Source of the DNA: Pantoea sp. Eser
GTDB lineage: Bacteria; Pseudomonadota; Gammaproteobacteria; Enterobacterales; Enterobacteriaceae
Assembly: GCA_009830035.1 (NCBI GenBank)
Contig: SZZY01000003.1
Location: 124,001 to 188,000, forward strand
Direction of reading: 5' to 3'
Length of the DNA: 64,000 bases
A program made the position numbers and the translations under genes. Of this stretch, positions 51,795 to 61,289 are shown piece by piece (position 1 is the first letter of the stretch; every line of letters starts with the position of its first letter). The notes under the pieces are model-generated. The model worked only from the letters and a program-made list of their open reading frames with translations. It was not told the origin of the DNA and did not search any database.

Positions 51795-52243
51795 ATGGAA
51801 ACGGTATTACGTGCGGCGGGTATTTATCTGGTGCTGATGGTGGTGATCAAAATCGCCGGCAGACGCACGCTGTTGCAGATGATCTCGTTCGACTTAATCC
51901 TGTTGCTGATCATCAGTGAAGCAACCCAGCAGGCGCTGCTGGGCGACGATTTTTCAGTTACCGGTGCTGCCCTGACCATTATTACGCTGGTAACCATCGA
52001 TATTTTACTGGGAAAACTGAAAAACCGTTTTCCGGTGGTCGAGCAGGCAATTGATGGCGCCCGGTGATTCTGGTCGAGAATGGCAATTTATTGACCGAAC
52101 GGATGAAAATGACCGGCATCAGCCCCGATGATGTGCTGGAAGTGGCACGATCGAGTCAGGGACTGGAACGCTTTGACCAGATTAAATATGCGGTGCTGGA
52201 GGTAAACGGCCATATTTCAATTATCCCGCTGCCGCAAAAATAA
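51795..52243 (+). pseudogene. DUF421 (YetF-like) membrane protein (one frameshift)
   Basis: METVLRAAGIYLVLMVVIKI and SFDLILLLIISEATQQALLG give the N-terminal helices of the family. A single-base loss near 52063 interrupts AIDGA-PVILVENGNLLTERM. The soluble domain continues MKMTGISPDDVLEVARSSQG to LPQK. It starts 12 bp after the preceding gene and so shares its operon. In Bacillus spores, relatives influence germinant proteins; the function in enterobacteria is unknown. Confidence 0.7.
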
Positions 52244-52522
52244 TCGGCGGCGCGCTGTCAGGCCCTGCAGGCGTTGAGGTCCGGCATCTGCAGACGCTTT
52301 TTCCTGTCCGGTCAGCGCGTTAGCCCACACCCGCCCGGCGAAGTTCACGCTTCGCTTATTCTGCCGTTCCCCTTGTGATTTTGCGGATTTAGTTCAGACT
52401 CAGCTCTCCACTCACGTTTTTATAACCAGAGCTGGCCTGACTCCCAATCAGCGTTATGCTTTCACGGTCAGGTTCAGTGAATAAATTTAACAGTTCTACC
52501 TTCTATTCCGGTCACTGGCTGG

Positions 52523-52717
52523 CACATCGGGCCGCTTACCGGCCATCAGTCGCTGGTGCTGCAGTTTGGCTACCACGATCCCAAAGCCTCGTTCACCAAA
52601 CGCCAGCAGGAATCTCTCTACTTCGGCTTCGGCATGACCCTTGAGATGGCAAAAAAGCTGGTGGTTAATCTGTCGGAACACGTTGGTTATGCTGAGCAGC
52701 ACGCAACAGAGTCCTGA
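52523..52717 (+). pseudogene. C-terminal fragment of an outer-membrane-like protein
   Basis: The frame HIGPLTGHQSLVLQFGYHDP, KASFTKRQQESLYFGFGMTL and KLVVNLSEHVGYAEQ alternates hydrophobic and polar residues like beta strands. No start or signal peptide remains. The family was not identified. The preceding 270 bp contain nothing recognisable. Confidence 0.35.
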
Positions 52718-52739
52718 TCCGGACGGTGGTTGCAGACTG

Positions 52740-53657
52740 TTAAGCGTGACCTGCTATTGCTATTTTACCGCCGCAACAGAGGGCGCATAAACCCGCAGTG
52801 CCTGCGCAATCAGGCGAAAAATGTGCCGGCGTCTGCCCGATAATCTCGCCGTCCGCATTGATGTCATGAGGACGACGCGTCTCAATGGTGAGTTCGGTAG
52901 TAATGAACGCCTGCACGTTACGCCAGCGCCCGTGGGTGCCGCGCCGCAGCGCGGACAGCAAGGCGATCAGCTGCCAGCTTCGCTGCAACTCCAGACTGTA
53001 AAAATCCAGCAGGCCGTCATCTGGGGTCGCGCGCTGTTCCACCGTCATGCCACTGCCATAAAACCGGCCATTGCCGACCGACACCTGCACGGTTTTTCTC
53101 GGCATTCGCTCACCCTGATGGATCAGCGTGGCGCTGAACGGGCGACTCTGGCGTAACAGCCGCAGGGCGGCCAGCGCATAGCCGCCGATGCCCCAGCGCT
53201 TTTTCGATTCCGCCGTCAGATTCCGTGCCAGTTCCGCCGAAAAGCCGATGCTGCAGACGTTGAGAAACAGGTGCTGATTCACTTCGCCGAGATCGACCGG
53301 GCGCAGGTGACCGTCAGCAATAATCTTCACCGCCTGCTCCAGGCTGGCACCGATACCTAGGGTGCAGGCGAAATCGTTGGCGGTGCGAAGCGGTAAAATA
53401 CCGAGCGGCAGGCCGGTCTGCATCAGGCCGGGCGCGGCAGCATTGAGCGTACCGTCGCCGCCGCCGACAATCACCGTATCAACGCGGTCAGCGTAAGCGC
53501 TAATCAGTTCAGGGTAGCTGCGCGCATCCTCTTCGGGCGGCAGCAGCAGGGCGGTACCGGCATCGGCAAGCAGCGACCTTGCCCGGCTGGCGTCGGTTCG
53601 CCCTTTACGCGAGCACTGATTAATCAGTAGCAGGGCGGTGTTAAACGGTGCAGACAT
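52740..53657 (-). CDS. YegS-like lipid/diacylglycerol kinase with frameshifted tail
   Basis: The catalytic nucleotide motif VIVGGGDGTLNAAAPGL is present, as are GILPLRTANDFACTLGI (LGTANDFA in relatives, here LRTAN) and the late INADGEI motif. Near 52825 a T run puts the last ~20 residues in another frame (SPDCAGTAGLCALCCGG); the normal tail LIAQALRVYAPSVAAVK is readable next door. The kinase core is complete, so function is possible. It would phosphorylate a membrane lipid. Confidence 0.75.
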   Translation of the reverse strand: MSAPFNTALLLINQCSRKGRTDASRARSLLADAGTALLLPPEEDARSYPELISAYADRVDTVIVGGGDGTLNAAAPGLMQTGLPLGILPLRTANDFACTLGIGASLEQAVKIIADGHLRPVDLGEVNQHLFLNVCSIGFSAELARNLTAESKKRWGIGGYALAALRLLRQSRPFSATLIHQGERMPRKTVQVSVGNGRFYGSGMTVEQRATPDDGLLDFYSLELQRSWQLIALLSALRRGTHGRWRNVQAFITTELTIETRRPHDINADGEIIGQTPAHFSPDCAGTAGLCALCCGGKIAIAGHA

Positions 53658-53817
53658 ACCTGTGGTCTCTCCTGGTGGTGACGAGCCGGCAAGTGCAGCA
53701 CTGGCACTGCCGACTCACAACCGGCCTTGCGCTACTTTACGCAGCGCGACAGGCGTACCGACAGATAATAAAGATCGTCTACACTGCTAATGTTCAGGTC
53801 CATATGCAGGAGGAATA

Positions 53818-54090
53818 ATGACGGAACACGAATTCAGAACGTTGTTAGCCGAACAGGGTTTTGATGAACCGGTACTGGTTGAGCGCGCCGCCGCTACCCA
53901 GCTCGATAATCATGTCCATCCCTTTGAGGCGCTGGCCCTGATTCTCAGTGGCGACATCACCATCAGCACCGAACAGAGTGACATCACCTATCACCCCGGA
54001 GAGACGTTCCATCTTCAGCCCAACGAACTGCACCTTGAGGCGTTCGGCCCGCAGGGCGTGCGTTATCTGGCAGGGCGCAAATACGATTAA
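53818..54090 (+). CDS. Small cupin-domain protein
   Basis: This intact 90-codon gene behind an AGGAGG site has the cupin metal motif HVHPFEALALILSGDI and the second half HPGETFHLQPNELHLE. It is a single-domain cytosolic cupin and may bind a metal or small ligand. It is 18 bp upstream of the DUF4186 gene and probably co-transcribed. The specific function is unknown. Confidence 0.8.
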   Translation: MTEHEFRTLLAEQGFDEPVLVERAAATQLDNHVHPFEALALILSGDITISTEQSDITYHPGETFHLQPNELHLEAFGPQGVRYLAGRKYD

Positions 54091-54108
54091 GGCCCGATCT
54101 GAGACTTT

Positions 54109-54534
54109 ATGACCTCTTCTGACGATCTTTTTACCCGTCTGGCACAGTCACCGTTTCGCCAGCGTTTCCGGCTGGGGCGGGCAGAATATGACTACGCCAG
54201 CAGCAAAGGCGAGGCGGTGCTGCGCCAGCATGCGGCGGAGTTTATCGCCCAGCGGCTGGTCCCGGCCAAGCCAGCCAATGATGGCAAACAGACGCCAATG
54301 CGCGGCCATCCGGTATTTATCGCCCAGCATGCGACCGCCATCTGTTGCCGCGGCTGCCTGAGTAAATGGCACAACATTGCGCCGGACCAGCCGCTGAGCG
54401 CGGAGCAGCAGGCGTATCTGGTGACGGTGTTATTGCAGTGGATTGACCAGCAGATGCAGCGAAAGGCACCGCCTGCCCGGCCGCAGAAAGCGAAGGCAAA
54501 ACAGGATGACGATCCGCAGCTGGCGTTATGGTGA
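54109..54534 (+). CDS. DUF4186 protein
   Basis: This intact 141-codon gene carries the family core KQTPMRGHPVFIAQHATAIC followed by CRGCLSKWHNI. The Cys and His residues could bind a metal. The C-terminal tail is basic and rich in Ala, Lys and Pro. Function is unknown. It ends in TGA and shows no lesion. Confidence 0.8.
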   Translation: MTSSDDLFTRLAQSPFRQRFRLGRAEYDYASSKGEAVLRQHAAEFIAQRLVPAKPANDGKQTPMRGHPVFIAQHATAICCRGCLSKWHNIAPDQPLSAEQQAYLVTVLLQWIDQQMQRKAPPARPQKAKAKQDDDPQLALW

Positions 54535-54674
54535 GGGCGTGAATATCGGGCGGATAGCGATTTTTCTGGCGGAAACTGGCCCTTTTTCATTCCTGGTTTA
54601 TTCTTAAATCGTTCCTGGCCGCACTATGCTGGGATTAAAATCTAACACGGCAACTATTCAAAACAGAGGGAATT

Positions 54675-54991
54675 ATGAAGAAAACAATTATTGCACTGTC
54701 TGCTATTTTGCTGACTTCGCCAGTCTTTGCCGCGACCACCACAGACAACATCATTGCAGAAGCGCATAAAGGCGCGGATACCGCGAAAGAAAAACTGCAT
54801 CAGACGCAGCATCAGGGCGAAGAGTTAAAACTTAAGTCCGACATGCGGCTGAAGGCAAAAGCGATGCCACCAGCAGCAAAGTGACTGAAGGCGCGCAGAA
54901 AGGGTGGAACAAGACCAAAGAAGGCACCGAGAAAGGCTGGGATAAAACCAAGCAGGGTGCTGAAGATCTGAAAAACAAAGCGACTAACTAA
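54675..54991 (+). pseudogene. Small periplasmic protein with KGWDKTK repeats (frameshift)
   Basis: A clear signal peptide (MKKTIIALSAILLTSPVFAA) precedes a helical, charged region. A one-base shift near 54855 separates it from VTEGAQKGWNKTKEGTEKGW, which has a short repeat of the type GW-(N/D)-KTK. The frame then ends NKATN at 54991. The family is found in Pantoea-like bacteria, but I know of no assigned function. Confidence 0.6.
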
Positions 54992-55060
54992 GCCGCCCTG
55001 TTTGCCGGATTAAACAGTCCGTCAGATTAAAAAGACCCGCTGTCAGGTAGGTTTTTTTAT

Positions 55061-56209
55061 TTACTTTTTGCTCGCGCTGGCGGTTTTCTCCGCCTCGGCT
55101 GCGGTGTCTGACTGTTTCTTGCCTTCCTCGATCATCTCTTCATCAACCTCTTCGATGTTTTCGCGGTTATCGCGGCCTGACAGCAGATTCCAGCAGGCGA
55201 TAAACAGCGCGGCGATCACCGGGCCGATCACAAAGCCATTAATGCCGTAGATTTTCATGCCGCCCAGCGTGGCGATCAGGATCAGGTAGTCAGGCATTTT
55301 GGTATCTTTGCCGACCAGCAGCGGACGCAGAATGTTATCCACTAGGCCAACAATCACCACAAAGAAGCCGACTAGGAACAGGCCTTTCCACAGCGCGCCG
55401 GTGGCAAAGAAGAACACCGCTGCCGGTACCCAGATGATGGCGGAACCGACCGCCGGAATCAGTGACAGGAACGCCATCAGCGCACCCCACAACAGGCTGC
55501 CGTCAATGCCGGTAAACCAGAACGCCAGACCGCCGAGTATCCCCTGAACCACCCCGACTACTACTGTGCCTTTCACCGTGGCACGTGCGACCGCAGCAAA
55601 TTTCACCAGCAGGTGATGCTTAACGTAGGTCGACAGCGGCAACGCTTCCAGGATCAGATGCACCAGGTAAGAGCCATCTTTCAGCAGGAAAAACAGCAGA
55701 TAGAGCATCACGCCAAAGCCCACGGTGAAGATAAAGGTGCCTTTACCGATGATGAAGGCGCTGCCCGCTACGTACTGGCCTCCCTTCAGGGCGAATGACG
55801 AAAGCTTCTCCTGAATCTGCGTGGCGTTATCCAGGTTATTTTCGGCGAGGAAATGTTTCGCCCAGCGCGGCAAATGCTGTAGCATGTCAGCAAACACCAC
55901 CGGGAACTGCGCCGAGTTAGTCTGGAGCTTGTGATAAACCGCGTTAGTTTCGACCACCAGCGAGGAGGCGATAATCGCCAGCGGCGTGAACACAATAAGG
56001 CAGATACAGAGCAGGGTCAGCAACGCCGCCAGGCCATTTCGCTCGCCCAGCCGGGTCCGCAGACAGGTATTGAGCGGATGGAAAATAACCGCCAGAATCG
56101 CCGCCCATAAAATTGGCGAGAAATAGGGTGAAAGCACCTCAAAAAAGGCGAGGGTGGCAATCGCCAGAATCAGAATGAAAAAACCGATATTCAATCCTTT
56201 AAAACGCAT
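55061..56209 (-). CDS. ydiK: AI-2E family permease, YdiK-like
   Basis: This intact 382-codon membrane protein has about eight helices, with SPYFSPILWAAILAVIFHPL near the start and IPAVGSAIIWVPAAVFFFAT, LVDNILRPLLVGKDTKMPDY and GVMLYLLFFLLKDG typical of the family. The C-terminal tail is charged. Some relatives export autoinducer 2 and others act as Na+/H+ antiporters; this one resembles E. coli YdiK, whose substrate is not established. It ends in TAA. Confidence 0.85.
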   Translation of the reverse strand: MRFKGLNIGFFILILAIATLAFFEVLSPYFSPILWAAILAVIFHPLNTCLRTRLGERNGLAALLTLLCICLIVFTPLAIIASSLVVETNAVYHKLQTNSAQFPVVFADMLQHLPRWAKHFLAENNLDNATQIQEKLSSFALKGGQYVAGSAFIIGKGTFIFTVGFGVMLYLLFFLLKDGSYLVHLILEALPLSTYVKHHLLVKFAAVARATVKGTVVVGVVQGILGGLAFWFTGIDGSLLWGALMAFLSLIPAVGSAIIWVPAAVFFFATGALWKGLFLVGFFVVIVGLVDNILRPLLVGKDTKMPDYLILIATLGGMKIYGINGFVIGPVIAALFIACWNLLSGRDNRENIEEVDEEMIEEGKKQSDTAAEAEKTASASKK

Positions 56210-56561
56210 GGAAAAACCTCATGGTAAACGTTCCCTGATAATCCTGATTGCCGCGTGTGCTGCGCGTAGTCTCGTTCACACGAGCGAGAGCGGGCAGCTT
56301 TTGCGTCAGGTTTTTACTCTGTTAAAAGTGCCAGCACCCGCACAATTCTGGCTAACAAATTGAAAGATAAGGCGCAAATAATCAACCAGCCGATGTCGCC
56401 GCAGCCTGACCTGAGCTGCGCGCAGGGCTTCGCGCTATGCCGACGCGCTAAATCCTACATTAGCGTAGCGGTTTCGCCCATTATTGGTAGCAAACAAATT
56501 CACGATCGCGGGCGGCGCTGCCGATAAACCTCAGAGCGCAATGAAACGATGACGGTGAATA
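56210..56561. other. Intergenic region, no gene recognised
   Basis: Divergent promoters for ydiK and the lipoprotein must lie here. No other feature could be assigned. Confidence 0.3.
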
Positions 56562-56892
56562 ATGAACAGAATAGTGATGTCAGGCGTGCTGGTGATGCTG
56601 TTAAGCGGCTGCGCCACCAAACAGTATTCGCAGGCGTCTGCGGTAACGCCTGAAGAGACGGCGGCGCTGGATTGCAAACTGCTGGATCAGGAGATCGTTA
56701 AAGCCCACGGTGTGCAGAGTGAGATTGATCAAACCGGCCGCGTCGATGCGCTGACCGTGATGGGCTTTATCGGGGATTTTGGTATCGGTAACGGAATTAA
56801 TTGCGAAGCTCAACGCCAGCCATATGGCGGATACGCGACTGCAGCAGTTGCAGTCGCTGAAAGCCGCCAAGTGCAGCCAGCGCGTGGCCTGA
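56562..56892 (+). pseudogene. Small lipoprotein, C-terminus frameshifted
   Basis: The lipobox is VMLLSGCAT with the modified Cys. The mature part reads TPEETAALDCKLLDQEIVKA and TVMGFIGDFGIGNGI. Near 56800 a one-base loss sends the end out of frame; the normal tail (LNASHMADTRLQQLQSLKAA) stops at 56892 in the adjacent frame. The family is a membrane-anchored periplasmic protein of unknown function. Confidence 0.65.
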
Positions 56893-56906
56893 CTGCCTGA
56901 CGGCGG

Positions 56907-59900
56907 TTAACCGCGCGTGCGCTGGCTGAGGTGCTGCATCCTGACATTTTCCGCCGCGCGTTTACCGGCGAGGAAGGCGTGGTCAGAGTTGTAATACTCC
57001 CACTCGCTGTAACGGCCGGATAAGTGAATATCCTGGGTCAGCAGCCACTGCCGGATCAGCGCCACGTTGCGACTGCGTGCATGGTCATACACCACATAGG
57101 CGTAGGGCATATCAACCTGCGATGCGCACAGCAGCCGATCGTCATCGCGGATCATCCCGACCCGGATGCAGTCCTGACGGCAGCGCTCAATCAGCGCCTC
57201 GCCTCCCAGCGGCAGCGGGTTGGCGGCATTGTAGGTGATCTCGCAGGTTAAGCCGAAACCGCCGGGCGGGTTACAGTGCGGACTGGCATTGCCCTGCACG
57301 AATACGCGATGAAACAGGGTATCGCCGGGATAATAAATCCAGTGTTTATCGGTCAGATTGTCGCGACCGATCCCCAGATTGACGCAGCGGACCGAGACAA
57401 ACTGCAGCTGCAGCGCCGCCTGCTGCACCGTTTCGGGCACCTCATCGCCCATCAGTTTAATCAGCTCCGGCAGTGGAATGGTGCTGATCAGCTGTTGATA
57501 GCGATAGTGGCGACCGTCAGCCAGCAGCGCAACGTGCGCCTGCGGATGCAGCCGGATTAAGCGCGCACCGGTCTCAAGCTGGCACTTCAGATGCGGCAGA
57601 AAGCCGGACATTAATGCCTGGAAGCCGCCCCGCAGCGGATAGCCAAAGCGGGCATTCGGACCGACCGGTTTCGCCAGCGGCTGCAGCGCGCCATCAATAA
57701 TCTGCGCCAGATCCGGTAACGGCACCCGTCCGCCCAGCCAGGAGGTTTCCATCTCTGTCAGCGGCACTTTCCACAGCTTCTGGTTATAGGGCAGGGCGAA
57801 GTGTCGTGCGATGCCTTTGCCCCACGTGCGCAGAATAAAGTGATGGAAATCTTCCTGATCCTGCACCTCGCCGACGTCGTTGCCCTCATCAGGCAGCGCC
57901 CCATCGGCGCAGCAGTCACGCCGCTGACGCGCCCGCTCCAGCGGCACGGTGACCGGCGCGCTTTCGCCATAACGCGCTTCAATTGCCCCCAGCACGCACT
58001 CCTTCACCACCTCAACCGGCAGACCATGCAGCGCTGACTGGAACGGATAGCGGGTAAAGACGCCGTCGGTGTAAACCCAGGCTTCACGCGCCTGCCAGTG
58101 CAGATTGTCGCCCAGCAGCATCTGATAAAGCTGCAGCACGTAAGGGTCCTGCGAAAACATAATGTGGCCAGCGTAATCGAAGGTGAACCCCTGATCCTCA
58201 ACCGACCGGCACCAGCCGCCAGGTGTGGCATTTTTTTCCAGCAGCACCGCACCTTCACCGTAGTGATAACCGGCGCTCAGGCCGGTCGGCCCGGCACCGA
58301 TAATCAGGCACCCCACCGCTGCGCTCTCCAGCATCGCCGGGGTTAAGGCGCTGACGTTAGCCTGCTGCGGTTCGGTCAGCGGCAGGGTAGCCGCGGTCTG
58401 TGGCTGTTTGTGGCTCAGCGCCTGCTGGATCAACCCGTGTACCTGTTCCACCGTACGGTCCCATGAGGTGGCATCGACTTTTGCCTGCATTTTTCCCGCC
58501 AGCGCCAGCCGGTCGGCAGCACTGAGGGCGATTGCCCGTTCACAGGCGGCGATAAACTGCTGATGATCACCGGCAACGGCGACCTCATCGGCATAATGGC
58601 GGGCGACATCGGTGATGGCGGTACTGACAATCGGCAGTTGCGCCGCCATATACTCCAGCACTTTGGTCGGCGAAATGTAGCGGGTTGAGGCGTTGAGCGC
58701 GAACGGCATCAGGCAGACATCCCAGCCGGCGAGGAACTGCGGCAGCGCCTGATAAGGCTGCTGGCCGAGCCAGTGAATATTGTCACGCTGCGGCAGGCTG
58801 GCCGGATCTATTTTCACCACCGGGCCGACCATAATAATCTGCCAGTGGGGATGACTGTCAGCCAGCGCGGCGATCAGCGGCAGATCGATGCGCTCATCCA
58901 GCACGCCATAGTAGCCAAGACGCCGGGCGGGAATCGCATCCTGCAACGGATGGCGGTTACTACGATCGCGCGCCTGCTCAAAATGAACCGCATCCACGCT
59001 GCTCGGGAAGCAGTACACCTGCGGATGTTTATCGCGTTTGGCTTCATACAGGCTGGAGCCGCCGGTGAACACCAGATCGGCGCGGGTCATCAGCGCCGAC
59101 TCGCGCTGCTGAAGCTGGCGCGGCGCATTGTGAAAAACGGAAAGCTCATCCATGCAGTCGTAAATCACCAGCGCCGGATTAAACGGCGTCAGCAACGGCA
59201 GTGCCATCGGCGTATAAAACCACACCAGCGGCTGTTCATCTTCGTCCATCAGCGGCGCCAGCAGCAGTTGCAGCGGGGCGATCTGGCTGTCATGAAATCC
59301 GGCAGCCTGAATATCGGTATGCGGCTGGATCACCGTAATATTGGCGGCCGGCTGACTCCGATGCAGCCCTGGCGGCCCGGCCTGCCAGACCGGCTCTTCG
59401 ACAAACAGCACCCGATAGTGCTGCGCCAGGCGCGTCAGCAACTGCTGCGGGCGCTGAAAAACAAATCCCCAACGTAAGTGGCTGAAAACGATGAGTACAG
59501 GTGGGTTGTTCATAGCGGACTCCTGACAATGTCGTTGTGATTGTTGGATGTGTTGCAAGGATTGCTGCGCCTGGCGCAAAGCGTCAGCGTAAGGGTGTTG
59601 TAACTGGCGGGCGTAAGGATCGGGGCCCAGCCGATCGAGATCCCACAGGCCGCTGCGGGTCCAGAAGTTGGGTTGCTCCCATAACGGGCGATCGAGGATC
59701 GGATAGAGGCAGATGCCGAGCAGGTCGACGCCAGCCAACTGCGCCTGCGCCACCTGGGCGCCGATCTGGCCGATCCAGGCACCGCGTCCGCTGCCGACGT
59801 GACTGGTCTCCGCCAGCAGCAGCGGGCGCTGATAGCGCTGATAGACCTGCTGGAGCAGCTGATGTAACGGCGCACGACGGGGATCGCCGAGGTGCCAGCA

Positions 59901-60677
59901 GAGGCGCTGATTCGACCCCTGCTGCCACTGATTATCGTGGTAGTAATTCACGCCGATCAGGTCGAGATAGCGTTCTGCGCCACCGAGTTCGGGATGCAGC
60001 CTGCCGCTCAGCATGTCCCACGCCTGATACTGGGTTTCGCGCATCAGCGCGGCGGTTTGAACGCTGCCGGGATCGGCCGGATCGGGAATGATGTGGATCA
60101 GCGGATCGCAATGCAGCAGACGCGCCCGCGGATCGGCCTGCCAGATCGCATCACAGGCCGCCAGCGTAGCCCGCACCAGCTGCTGTTTAGCAGCATCGGC
60201 GCGATCCGGCTCTGGGCAACTGGCGCAGGCGAATACGCCAACCGAGATGCCCCAGCTGAGAAAGGAGATTTCATTCATCGGCGAATAGACCGGCGCGGTG
60301 CGATACCAAGGAGCCAGAAAGCGCGCCAGCGCGCCGCAAAAGGCGGCAAAACGGCTGACGAAGTCGCGGTCAAACAGGTCCAGGTCGTCGGGCCAGCCGT
60401 AATGGCAGAAGGTCCAGCTGAGCTGGATGCCCTGTTGTTGTGCCGCCTGCATCCGGGCGGCGATGGTTGAAAAGTCATAGCGGCCATCCCGTTCGCACAG
60501 TCGCCAGCCGACGCTTTCGCGCACCGTTCGGATAGCGAACGGCGCCAGCGCAGCATAATCCTCTGCCGCACGCGCCTGGTGTTGATTCAGGTCGTTCATC
60601 GACAGCGCAACGCCTGCAGGATTAATGTGATCGGCACCTTCATAGCCGGCCTGCCAGAAACTGATAAAGGGGGTCAT
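56907..60677 (-). CDS. Three-domain protein: GH1-like hydrolase, glycosyltransferase and UDP-galactopyranose-mutase-like flavoprotein
   Basis: One uninterrupted 1256-codon frame. Residues 1-385 form a clan-A glycosidase-like barrel with putative acid/base YSPMNEISF and nucleophile LLLAETSHVGSG. Residues 389-755 are a GT-B glycosyltransferase (FQRPQQLLTRLAQHYRVLFV, YDCMDELSVFHNAP, STRYISPTKVLEYMAAQLPI). Residues 785-1250 are an FAD protein (CLIIGAGPTGLSAGYHYG, PYNQKLWKVPLTEMETSWLG) like UDP-galactopyranose mutase or protoporphyrinogen-oxidase-fold enzymes. An AGGAG and ATG at 59513 allow a separate glycosyltransferase start. The most likely role is making or modifying an exported polysaccharide containing a furanose sugar. 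It is intact where most neighbours are broken. Confidence 0.8.
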   Translation of the reverse strand: MTPFISFWQAGYEGADHINPAGVALSMNDLNQHQARAAEDYAALAPFAIRTVRESVGWRLCERDGRYDFSTIAARMQAAQQQGIQLSWTFCHYGWPDDLDLFDRDFVSRFAAFCGALARFLAPWYRTAPVYSPMNEISFLSWGISVGVFACASCPEPDRADAAKQQLVRATLAACDAIWQADPRARLLHCDPLIHIIPDPADPGSVQTAALMRETQYQAWDMLSGRLHPELGGAERYLDLIGVNYYHDNQWQQGSNQRLCWHLGDPRRAPLHQLLQQVYQRYQRPLLLAETSHVGSGRGAWIGQIGAQVAQAQLAGVDLLGICLYPILDRPLWEQPNFWTRSGLWDLDRLGPDPYARQLQHPYADALRQAQQSLQHIQQSQRHCQESAMNNPPVLIVFSHLRWGFVFQRPQQLLTRLAQHYRVLFVEEPVWQAGPPGLHRSQPAANITVIQPHTDIQAAGFHDSQIAPLQLLLAPLMDEDEQPLVWFYTPMALPLLTPFNPALVIYDCMDELSVFHNAPRQLQQRESALMTRADLVFTGGSSLYEAKRDKHPQVYCFPSSVDAVHFEQARDRSNRHPLQDAIPARRLGYYGVLDERIDLPLIAALADSHPHWQIIMVGPVVKIDPASLPQRDNIHWLGQQPYQALPQFLAGWDVCLMPFALNASTRYISPTKVLEYMAAQLPIVSTAITDVARHYADEVAVAGDHQQFIAACERAIALSAADRLALAGKMQAKVDATSWDRTVEQVHGLIQQALSHKQPQTAATLPLTEPQQANVSALTPAMLESAAVGCLIIGAGPTGLSAGYHYGEGAVLLEKNATPGGWCRSVEDQGFTFDYAGHIMFSQDPYVLQLYQMLLGDNLHWQAREAWVYTDGVFTRYPFQSALHGLPVEVVKECVLGAIEARYGESAPVTVPLERARQRRDCCADGALPDEGNDVGEVQDQEDFHHFILRTWGKGIARHFALPYNQKLWKVPLTEMETSWLGGRVPLPDLAQIIDGALQPLAKPVGPNARFGYPLRGGFQALMSGFLPHLKCQLETGARLIRLHPQAHVALLADGRHYRYQQLISTIPLPELIKLMGDEVPETVQQAALQLQFVSVRCVNLGIGRDNLTDKHWIYYPGDTLFHRVFVQGNASPHCNPPGGFGLTCEITYNAANPLPLGGEALIERCRQDCIRVGMIRDDDRLLCASQVDMPYAYVVYDHARSRNVALIRQWLLTQDIHLSGRYSEWEYYNSDHAFLAGKRAAENVRMQHLSQRTRG

Positions 60678-61032
60678 GGCATCTCCCGTAAAACAGCAAC
60701 ACGTATCCCGCTGACAAGCCGTGGGTGAACGGGTCAGGTAGTGGGGGCGGTATGCAAAGCAGACTGGCTGGTCTTGCCACTCTGTACTGGCGGGCGCTCC
60801 TTGCCAGAATCAGCCGACACGGCGTTGCAGGCAGCAGGGCCTGTCGCGTTGACGACGAGTGAGGGATAGCGGGTAGCAACACGCAGCGCTATCGGCAGGA
60901 TAAATTGCTAGCCTCTCGTAGAGTTACTGAAGATTATGGAAGCCTTACTGGAAAGTATAGGTAAGGCGAAGCTCTTCGCAATGTATTGATGTAAAAAGAA
61001 AAAGCACAGCGGCAAAATATGGCCGTTATAAA

Positions 61033-61284
61033 TCAGGAAAATTTATGTTTGGTGATTTCGCGCGTGACGATAAGCGAAACGTCACCGGTAACGGGCAATT
61101 TTAAGCTTTGTGAACCTTTTCCATGAGATGCAAACCGGGCAGACTCAGCGGCCGGGGAAGGTGCTGCTTCGCTTGCCTTTTCATATTCTAGCAGCAAGAT
61201 TAATTTATCACTGGCCTCGATCGGCAGGCGGTTTACCGACCGGCCCCGGCATCGTGGCTCTTTTTGACTGACAGGATGTTTCAC
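61033..61284 (-). CDS. Hypothetical 83-residue protein
   Basis: An open minus-strand frame from a GTG reads MKHPVSQKEPRCRGRSVNRL and ends LIVTREITKHKFS. No family, signal peptide or good ribosome site is seen. It is divergent by five bases from the DUF421 gene, so at least part may be that gene's promoter instead. Low confidence. Confidence 0.25.
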   Translation of the reverse strand: MKHPVSQKEPRCRGRSVNRLPIEASDKLILLLEYEKASEAAPSPAAESARFASHGKGSQSLKLPVTGDVSLIVTREITKHKFS

Positions 61285-61289
61285 CGCTT

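Noticed and set aside
58773..60470. Long plus-strand frames opposite the three-domain gene (e.g. 58773-59477, 59892-60470)
   Set aside because: They are antisense shadows of a GC-rich gene: no family features, arginine-rich translations and no ribosome sites.
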